Shown: one piece after another, positions 1-8,086 of the stretch
Numbering within the stretch: position 1 is the first letter of the stretch
Layout of the letters: every line of letters starts with the position of its first letter
Assembly (NCBI GenBank): GCA_946479335.1
Contig: CAMLFP010000177.1
Location: 1-10,880 of the forward strand
Origin: an uncultured Archangium sp.
GTDB taxonomy: Bacteria; Myxococcota; Myxococcia; Myxococcales; Myxococcaceae
DNA: 10,880 bases
Reading direction: 5' to 3'
Translations under genes and position numbers: made by a program
The notes under the pieces: model-generated
The model's database searches: none
Seen by the model: only the letters and a program-made list of their open reading frames with translations
What the model was told of the DNA's origin: nothing

Positions 1-1319
1 GCGTCGAGGAACTTCTCGCCCGACTTTTCGAACGCGCGCAAAACCTGCGCGGCCGGCGCTTCACGCCGCTTCGCGATCTCCTCGAGCGGCGCGAGCAACG
101 GCGCGTCGTCTCCGCTGAGTCGCTGGAGCCCACCGCGCGCGATGGCGACCAACTCCGGCGCGAAGTCAGCGAGCGTCTTGTCGCCCACTGCCGCGCCGAG
201 GCCGTCTCTCTGCGCCGCGTGGTGCAGCGCGCGGTGCGCATCAGGCGTCAACGCGGGCAACAGCTTCGTGGCCGCCTCACGCGCCTGCGCGTCGTAGAGG
301 ATGCCGCGCATCACCGCGCCCAGCGCGCTGGTCATCTCCGGGCCGTTCGAGTCAGCCGCGCGGATCTCGATGATCTTCTTGAGCCGCACCTCGGGGAACA
401 TCGTCGAGAGGTGATCGGCCCAGTCAGACTGCGTCGCGGGCGCGCCGTCGTAGCCGCGCTTGAGCAGCTCGCGGAACGTCAGCTTCGGCGTCACGTACTT
501 CCCGCCGCGGCGCAGGAAGAGCAGCGGCGCGTCGAGCGCCCACTCCACGTACGCGCGGTACGAGAACGAGCCATCGAGCATCGCCTGCGGGTACCCGCAC
601 CGCGCGGCGTCGACGTCGTTCCACACGCGGCTGCGGAAGCTCTGAAACCCGCTGGGCTTGCCCGCGACGATGGGCGAGTTCGCGTAGAGCGCGACCAGCA
701 AGGGCGAGATGCGCGCCGACGCGACGACCTTCGCCACGCAGTCGGCCTCGTCGCGCCAGTCGAGCGACACCTGCCCCGTGGCCGTCATCAACATCATGTG
801 CAGCGCGTGGGTGCCGCGCGCGCCCAGCGTCTCGCGCATCGCGCCGTAGCGGCTCTTCGGCATCCACGGCATCTGGTCCAACGTGAAGTACGGCCGGTAG
901 CCGAGGCCCACCGCGCGCAGGCCCAGCTGCTCGAGCGCCTGCTTGAAGTCGCGCGTGTGCGCGAGGTTCTCCGCGTGCGCTTCACCGGCCGTCTCAAACG
1001 GAGACCCCGCGAGCTCGAACTGGCCGCCCGGCTCGAGCGTCAGCGTCTGCGTGCCGCGCTGCATGGCGATGATGGGCAACCCCGGCGCCTCGCGGAACTC
1101 GGTGAAGCCGAACGGCTTGAAGGCCTCCAGCAGCGCGCCGATGCCCGACGCGCCGTCATACGGCACCGGCGTCACGCCGCGCTTCGGGAAGATGAGCCGC
1201 TCATGCTCGAGCCCCAGCAGCAACGGCCCGTCTTTTCGACCGGCAGACGCCAGCAATTGAACCAGCTCGTCGACGTTCCCAAGGGGCTGCTGGTGGGTCT
1301 GCTGAACGTCGAGCGACAT
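1..1319 (-). CDS. gshA: Glutamate-cysteine ligase, plant-type (GCS2 family), 3' end off the window
   Basis: This enzyme joins L-glutamate to L-cysteine with ATP, the first and usually rate-limiting step of glutathione synthesis in the cytoplasm. Translating the minus strand from ATG at 1319-1317 gives 439 uninterrupted codons to the left edge. The protein begins MSLDVQQTHQQPLG. It shows landmarks of the plant/proteobacterial GCS2 type: an LGLEHERL acid patch near the N-terminus, PWMPKSRY at residues 151-158, an ANSP motif, a GKPSGF segment, and FPEVRLKK at 308-315 followed by EIRAADSNG. Family members are about 440-460 residues, so probably only a short C-terminal tail is missing. No Shine-Dalgarno sequence precedes the ATG; the bases before it are pyrimidine-rich, so a leaderless or near-leaderless mRNA is possible. 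A related ligase such as EgtA of ergothioneine synthesis is an alternative, but the plant-type signatures favour GshA. The long plus-strand reading frame over this gene is a shadow. Confidence 0.93.
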   Translation of the reverse strand, partial: MSLDVQQTHQQPLGNVDELVQLLASAGRKDGPLLLGLEHERLIFPKRGVTPVPYDGASGIGALLEAFKPFGFTEFREAPGLPIIAMQRGTQTLTLEPGGQFELAGSPFETAGEAHAENLAHTRDFKQALEQLGLRAVGLGYRPYFTLDQMPWMPKSRYGAMRETLGARGTHALHMMLMTATGQVSLDWRDEADCVAKVVASARISPLLVALYANSPIVAGKPSGFQSFRSRVWNDVDAARCGYPQAMLDGSFSYRAYVEWALDAPLLFLRRGGKYVTPKLTFRELLKRGYDGAPATQSDWADHLSTMFPEVRLKKIIEIRAADSNGPEMTSALGAVMRGILYDAQAREAATKLLPALTPDAHRALHHAAQRDGLGAAVGDKTLADFAPELVAIARGGLQRLSGDDAPLLAPLEEIAKRREAPAAQVLRAFEKSGEKFLD

Positions 1320-1330
1320 GAGGGAGGCCG

Positions 1331-1338
1331 CATATAAC
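1331..1338. promoter_or_regulatory. Candidate shared -10 core between divergent gshA and EI24 genes
   Basis: CATATAAC is the only AT-rich patch in the 39 bases between the two divergent starts. On the plus strand TATAAC (1333-1338) matches five of six bases of the sigma-70 -10 consensus and would start RNA near 1345, about 14 bases before the TTG. On the minus strand TATATG (1336-1331) would start RNA about 5 bases before the gshA ATG. Neither direction has a convincing -35 at the right distance. This is a motif-based guess. Confidence 0.35.
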
Positions 1339-1358
1339 GTGCCTTTCAGGTTGAGCCA

Positions 1359-2069
1359 TTGATTCGAGACTTCCTCCACGGCGCGGGCCTGCCCTTCCGG
1401 GCGCTGCAGCTCATCGCGAAGACGCCCCGGCTCCTGGGGCTGTCATTCCTCTGCGCGGCGCTGGCGTCGCTGGCGCTCGTCGCCGCTGCCTGGCTGGCGT
1501 GGCGCGGCGGCGGGGCGCTCGCTGACGCGCTCATCTCCGGTGACTCCGGGTGGGCGCACGCAGCGAGCCTCGGCGTGCACCTGCTGCTCTCGGTCGCCCT
1601 CTTCGCGGTGGGCGCGCTCACCCTGCCCAACCTCATTCTGGCGCCGGTGCAAGACCCGTTGTCGGAGGCCACCGAGCGCGCGCTGGGCGACAACTCGACT
1701 GCGCCCAGCGGCTTCATCCGCGGCACGTTGATTTCGCTGCGGCACACGCTGGTGCGCCTGGCGTTGATGCTGCTGGGCCTCGCGGTGCTCTTCCCGCTCA
1801 ACTTCGTGCCCGTCGCGGGCAGCGCGCTGTGGTTCGTGCTCTCGACGCTGTGGAGCGCCTTCTGGCTCTCCGCCGAGTACCTCTCGGGGCCGATGGCGCG
1901 GCATCACCGCCGGTTCCGCGAGGTGCTGGGCGCCCTGAAAAAACGCCCCGGCGCGACGTTCGGCTTCGGGCTCGCGCTGTGGGTGCTGCTGTGGCTCCCG
2001 GTGGTGAACTGCTTCTTGATGCCGCTCGCGGTGGTGGCGGGCACGCTGCTCTACCGGGAAGCCGCCTGA
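1359..2069 (+). CDS. EI24/CysZ-type integral membrane protein
   Basis: This 236-residue inner-membrane protein fits the EI24/CysZ family, whose best-studied bacterial member, CysZ, is a sulfate permease feeding cysteine synthesis. Hydrophobic segments lie at about residues 25-48, 70-95, 131-175 and 200-232. The last two are long enough to be re-entrant or paired helices, as in CysZ. A conserved-looking APVQDPLSEATE segment lies at 96-107, and the N-terminus (GAGLPFRALQLIAKTPRLL) resembles the family start. In-frame TAA at 1335-1337 and the absence of ATG or GTG before the first helix make TTG at 1359 the only reasonable start; it has just a weak CAGG upstream. The gene is divergent from gshA, so a sulfur/cysteine supply role is attractive. 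The family is broad, though, and sulfate transport is not shown by the sequence. Confidence 0.8.
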   Translation: MIRDFLHGAGLPFRALQLIAKTPRLLGLSFLCAALASLALVAAAWLAWRGGGALADALISGDSGWAHAASLGVHLLLSVALFAVGALTLPNLILAPVQDPLSEATERALGDNSTAPSGFIRGTLISLRHTLVRLALMLLGLAVLFPLNFVPVAGSALWFVLSTLWSAFWLSAEYLSGPMARHHRRFREVLGALKKRPGATFGFGLALWVLLWLPVVNCFLMPLAVVAGTLLYREAA

Positions 2070-2116
2070 ACGCGCTGGGAACGAAGCGCCGCGCCGCGTG
2101 TTCTGCGTATCTCCAG

Positions 2117-2132
2117 AGGGCCTGAGTGCCCT
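2117..2132 (+). other. Small inverted repeat in the gap before the protease gene
   Basis: AGGGC (2117-2121) and GCCCT (2128-2132) form a 5-bp stem with a 6-base loop in the 113-base gap 2070-2182. No T-run follows, so it is not a canonical intrinsic terminator. TACGAT at 2132-2137 could be a weak -10, but no -35 accompanies it. I see no other structure in this gap. Confidence 0.25.
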
Positions 2133-2173
2133 ACGATTGGGCGTCAAGAAGGCCGTCACTCACACCAGTGAAA

Positions 2174-2179
2174 GAAGGA
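2174..2179 (+). promoter_or_regulatory. Ribosome binding site fixing the protease start
   Basis: GAAGGA ends three bases before ATG at 2183. It supports that start over the in-frame GTG at 2126, which would put 19 residues without signal-peptide character in front of an otherwise normal signal peptide. The spacing is short but the purine run is the only one nearby. Confidence 0.55.
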
Positions 2180-2182
2180 CAC

Positions 2183-5290
<3,108 letters not shown>

Positions 5291-5310
5291 CGCGACAGCA
5301 GAATTGATGG

Positions 5311-5340
5311 GGCCCCCACCCGCGACTAGGGTCGGGGGCC
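5311..5340 (+). terminator. Strong GC hairpin abutting the ATG of the next gene (terminator or translational control)
   Basis: GGCCCCC (5311-5317) plus ACCC (5318-5321) pair with GGGT (5329-5332) plus GGGGGCC (5334-5340). The result is 11 bp with one bulged C at 5333 and the 7-base loop GCGACTA. It begins 20 bases after the protease stop. A T5 run at 5350-5354 lies 9 bases past the stem, farther than in a textbook terminator. The 3' arm touches ATG 5341, and its GGGGG is the only Shine-Dalgarno-like sequence there. The element could therefore terminate the protease transcript, sequester the ribosome site, or do both. Confidence 0.55.
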
Positions 5341-6375
5341 ATGTCTCAATTTTTCTGGTCGCGTTCTCGGCGGCCGAAGACCTCCGCTTCGCTTCGTCTC
5401 GCTCAGCCGCACCTGCCGCGGCTGAGTTCCCTGCGAGCGCTCCGGTTCAGCCTCGTCGCGGTGGTGCTGGCCTCGGCGGTCGCCTCCGCCGACACCTACG
5501 ACTTCCGCATCAACCAGCTCGGCAACCCCATCGCGCGCATCGATGGTCCCAGCGGGGTGATCGACAACCCGAGCTACAACGCGATGGCCAACGCCAACTT
5601 CCGCGCCTTCAGCCGGCGGCTGGCCGCGGCGATGAGCTCGGTCGACCTGATGCCGCCGGAGACGCTGGGCCACTCCGCCTTCGCCATCACCGCGGAGCTT
5701 TCGGTCATCAGCATGCAGAACGCCAACGGCGACCTCGCCAGCGCGAAGACGGAGTTCCCCACCGTCGGTCAGCTGCAGGGCGCGCTGTTGATGCCGTCGA
5801 TCCACGTGCGCAAGGGCCTGCCGTTCAGCTTCGAGCTCGGCGCGCGCGCGTCGTGGCTCGAGAAGAGCCGCATGGGCGCCGGCACCGTGGAGCTCAAGTG
5901 GGCCCTCAATGAAGGGTGGAAGTACATCCCCGACATCGGCGTGCGCGCGTACGTCACCAAGCTGCTCAACACGCGCAACTTCGACGTCACCACCGGCGGC
6001 CTCGACGTGGGCGTCGGCAAGCAGTTCGCCATCGCCGGCATGGTCACGCTGACGCCCTACCTCGGGTACAACCTGGGCTTCACCGGCGCGACCTCCAGCA
6101 GCGTCGACTTCCTGCCTTCGCGCTCGCTGGCCGACTCCGACCAGATCCAGGTGCCCTCGGAGGGAAAGAACTTCTCGGTGTTCGACGAGGTCCTCGCGAA
6201 GGACAACACCCACAACCGCTTCTACGCGGGCCTGCGCTTCATCGGCGGCTACTTCACGATGGGCGCGGAGTTCAGCTACACGCTGCTCGGCTCGTTCACC
6301 GACCAGGTCACCGGCAACAAGGTGAACATCGGCTCGGTGCTGGCCTTCAACGCCACCATCGGCCTCGATTACTGA
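5341..6375 (+). CDS. Predicted outer-membrane beta-barrel protein, unrecognised family
   Basis: With ATG 5341 the product is 344 residues. A signal peptide has its hydrophobic core at about residues 36-50 and an AVASA cleavage motif before DTYDF at 51. The mature part alternates short amphipathic strands rich in Gly, Tyr, Phe and Asn (for example TPYLGYNLGF, FYAGLRFIGGYF, FTMGAEFSYTLLG) and ends in Tyr, as outer-membrane barrels often do. No cysteine or enzymatic motif is apparent, and I cannot name the family. The start is doubtful. The first 30 codons form an unusually long n-region with T/A-ending codons unlike the rest of the window, and they contain a perfect 9-bp inverted repeat. CTG at 5431 would give a compact signal peptide starting RALRFSLVAVV, but no ATG, GTG or TTG exists there. 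The gene follows the S41 protease on the same strand and may share its transcript. Its stop overlaps the convergent phosphodiesterase gene by 7 bases. Confidence 0.8.
   Translation: MSQFFWSRSRRPKTSASLRLAQPHLPRLSSLRALRFSLVAVVLASAVASADTYDFRINQLGNPIARIDGPSGVIDNPSYNAMANANFRAFSRRLAAAMSSVDLMPPETLGHSAFAITAELSVISMQNANGDLASAKTEFPTVGQLQGALLMPSIHVRKGLPFSFELGARASWLEKSRMGAGTVELKWALNEGWKYIPDIGVRAYVTKLLNTRNFDVTTGGLDVGVGKQFAIAGMVTLTPYLGYNLGFTGATSSSVDFLPSRSLADSDQIQVPSEGKNFSVFDEVLAKDNTHNRFYAGLRFIGGYFTMGAEFSYTLLGSFTDQVTGNKVNIGSVLAFNATIGLDY
5402..5426 (+). repeat. Perfect 9-bp inverted repeat in the 5' part of the beta-barrel gene
   Basis: CTCAGCCGC (5402-5410) and GCGGCTGAG (5418-5426) are exact reverse complements around a 7-base loop. 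The repeat ends 4 bases before the possible CTG start at 5431. It may be a second leader hairpin or a binding site. Chance is possible in GC-rich DNA, but nine perfect pairs next to the 5311-5340 hairpin deserve notice. Confidence 0.45.
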
Positions 6376-7088
6376 GCGAGCTTCTTCCGCAGCGCGCCGG
6401 GCTCGTTGGTGATGAGCCAATCGACGCCCAGCGCGCGCAGCCGCCGCGCCTCGTCGACGTCATCCACCGTCCACACCGCGACCTCCCAGCCGCGGCGATG
6501 CCAGCGGTTCACCCGGGTGCTGGTGACCTGTGAGTAGTGCGGGTGCACCGAGGTCAGCGCGGTCACCGGCAGCCAGAACCACGCCTGCGGCACCCACGGC
6601 TTCTCGTTGTCGATGAGGTAGCCGCGCTTGAGCCGCGGGTACGCGCCGGCCAATCGCACGAGGCAGAACGGGTTGAACGACGAGAGGAACACGCGCTCGT
6701 GGAGCCGGCGCTCCGTCACCAGCTCGCCCACCGCCACCGAGAGCCCGTGGTCATCGACCGTCTCGCACTTGAGCTCCACGTTGACGAAGGCGGTGTCGGG
6801 CAGCGCGTCGAAGACCTCGTGCAGCAGCGGGATGCGCGCGGGCGCGAAGCCGAGCCGGGAGCCCACGTCGACCTTCTTCAAGCGGCTCCACGAGGTCGTG
6901 AGCACCTCGAGGTCGAGGCCCGCGAGCCGCGTCAGCCACTCGTCGTGACACACCACCAGCTCACCGGTGGCGCAGCGCATGACGTCGAGCTCCACGCCAT
7001 CGGCCCGCTGCGCCACGGCGCCGCGAAAGGCCTCGAGCGTGTTCTCGGGAAAATCATGACTCGCTCCGCGGTGCCCCAGGATGCGCAT
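6369..7088 (-). CDS. Glycerophosphodiester phosphodiesterase, cytoplasmic (UgpQ-like)
   Basis: This enzyme hydrolyses glycerophosphodiesters from phospholipid turnover to sn-glycerol 3-phosphate and an alcohol. The 239-residue product has no signal peptide: the catalytic motif starts at once (MRILGHRGAS), so it should act in the cytoplasm. The GDPD residues are all present: His6 in HRG, the PENT segment at 14-17, Glu33 and Asp35 in ELDV, and His48 in CHDEW. Their spacings (27, 2 and 13) match GlpQ H42/E69/D71/H84. An internal VNVELK strand and a C-terminal VWTVDD strand complete the barrel. ATG 7088 is chosen by motif position. A strong GGGAGG at 7108-7103 is 14 bases from this ATG but only 8 from in-frame CTG at 7094, so initiation two codons earlier at CTG is possible. 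The gene is divergent from the TatA-like gene. Confidence 0.93.
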   Translation of the reverse strand: MRILGHRGASHDFPENTLEAFRGAVAQRADGVELDVMRCATGELVVCHDEWLTRLAGLDLEVLTTSWSRLKKVDVGSRLGFAPARIPLLHEVFDALPDTAFVNVELKCETVDDHGLSVAVGELVTERRLHERVFLSSFNPFCLVRLAGAYPRLKRGYLIDNEKPWVPQAWFWLPVTALTSVHPHYSQVTSTRVNRWHRRGWEVAVWTVDDVDEARRLRALGVDWLITNEPGALRKKLAQ

Positions 7089-7163
7089 GCGCAGCGCCGT
7101 GTCCTCCCGCGGCGCGCGGTCGTCAAGTTGCGCCTGACGCGCGCGTGAGGCAGTTTGGCGCGC

Positions 7164-7373
7164 ATGTTCGGCCTCCGCACGGGTGAGATCATCACCATCG
7201 TCATCATCCTCTTCATCGTGTTCTCGGCCTCGCGCATGGCCACGCTGGGCAACGCCATCGGCGCGTTCTTCTATTCGTTCAAGAAGGCCTCGAAGGGCGA
7301 CGCGTTCATCGACGCGCACGCCGTGTCGAGCGGCGCGAAGAGCGAGAAGGTCATCGACGCGCCAAAGTCATGA
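7164..7373 (+). CDS. tatA: TatA/E-like small membrane protein (Sec-independent translocase family)
   Basis: This 69-residue protein has the TatA layout: a short N-terminus (MFGLRTGEI), one transmembrane helix at about residues 7-22 (EIITIVIILFIVFSAS), an amphipathic helix at about 25-45 (MATLGNAIGAFFYSFKKAS) and a polar tail. TatA subunits oligomerise with TatC to export folded proteins bearing twin-arginine signals. The usual FGP hinge after the membrane helix is replaced by FSAS, and the tail is short. No tatB or tatC is in the window. ATG 7164 fits the family's MFG start. In-frame TTG 7155 sits 4 bases after GAGG (7147-7150), so three extra residues are possible. Its 3' end overlaps the convergent gene at 7351 by 23 bases. 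I am sure of the fold type but less sure that it works in the Tat machine. Confidence 0.78.
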   Translation: MFGLRTGEIITIVIILFIVFSASRMATLGNAIGAFFYSFKKASKGDAFIDAHAVSSGAKSEKVIDAPKS

Positions 7374-8085
7374 GGCGCCCCGCGAGTTCGCGCAGCGAGA
7401 CGTGCACCTGCATGTCGCGCGCGAGCTCCCGCAAGTCGGCCTGGGCGAGCGTGGGCACGATCTTCACCCCCAGCTCCGGCGGCAGGTAGGGGTTGAACAC
7501 CAGCGCGCGCCGAATCGCCGGCTGCGTGTTCCAGCGCGGGGAGCGCCAGATCTCCTCCAACGGCTCCGGGCGCGCCGGGCGGCGCGACGCGATGCGCACC
7601 ACCAGCTCCTCGGTCAGCCGGGGGTTCTTGAGCACCTCGCGGATCACCGCGGCGTTGCTGGCCACCGCGAAGCGCGAGAGCTCGTCGGGGTTGCGCGTGA
7701 GCCGCGCGCGCGACTTGAGCACCCCCAACGGCAGCGTGAAGAGGCGCGAGTCGGCACGGGCGGCGGCGTCGCGCTCGTATTCCTGCACCGGCGCGCCCTC
7801 GGTGAAGACGATGCTCACCTCTTCTTGTTGGTAGAGCGTCGCGACCTGCCGCAGCTGCGCGAGGTGGGGGATGACGTCGCTGTCGTCTTCGAGCGCGCGC
7901 ATGAACGCCGGCAGCACCCGCATCGCGGGCTCCCAGCGCTCCACCGAGAGCCGCATCACCTCGGTCAGCAGCTCGGTGGCGGCGGGCGCGTCGAGCTCCC
8001 CCAGGGTGCGCGCGGCGGCCCGGCGGAGCACCTCGTGCCCTCCCCCGAGGCTCGCCAGCCGCTGCACCATGAGCCGCGCGTCCAT
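7351..8085 (-). CDS. Unrecognised helical-repeat protein, second gene of a minus-strand operon
   Basis: This 244-residue protein has no signal peptide, membrane segment or cysteine-rich motif, so it is probably cytoplasmic. I do not recognise its family. It looks all-helical. The N-terminal half (RRAAARTLGELDAPAATELL) resembles a HEAT-type repeat. The C-terminal half has a recurring NP-helix pattern: TRNPDELSRFAV at about 130-141, LKNPRLTEELVVRIAS at 152-167 and VFNPYLPPELGVKIV at 196-210. The pattern recalls leucine-rich-repeat-variant or DUF2336-like solenoids, which usually bind proteins. Its ATG overlaps no upstream sequence but follows the zinc-ribbon gene's TGA by one base (TGA-G-ATG), so translation is probably coupled. 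A protein-interaction role alongside that membrane protein is inference only. Confidence 0.82.
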   Translation of the reverse strand: MDARLMVQRLASLGGGHEVLRRAAARTLGELDAPAATELLTEVMRLSVERWEPAMRVLPAFMRALEDDSDVIPHLAQLRQVATLYQQEEVSIVFTEGAPVQEYERDAAARADSRLFTLPLGVLKSRARLTRNPDELSRFAVASNAAVIREVLKNPRLTEELVVRIASRRPARPEPLEEIWRSPRWNTQPAIRRALVFNPYLPPELGVKIVPTLAQADLRELARDMQVHVSLRELAGRLMTLARR

Positions 8086-8086
8086 C

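Noticed and set aside
219..1337. 372-residue plus-strand reading frame
   Set aside because: It lies antisense to gshA, is Arg/Ala/Leu-rich without domain features, and arises from high GC at third positions of the real gene.
2126..2182. Upstream GTG start adding 19 residues to the protease
   Set aside because: The extra residues disrupt a clean signal peptide, and GAAGGA sits directly before ATG 2183.
5326..6420. 364-residue minus-strand reading frame over the beta-barrel gene
   Set aside because: It has shadow composition, while the plus strand gives a signal peptide and amphipathic strands ending in Tyr.
7089..7319. N-terminal 77-residue extension of the phosphodiesterase
   Set aside because: It crosses the TatA-like gene, contains a low-complexity acidic run, and precedes a motif (HRG) that normally sits at the N-terminus of cytoplasmic members.
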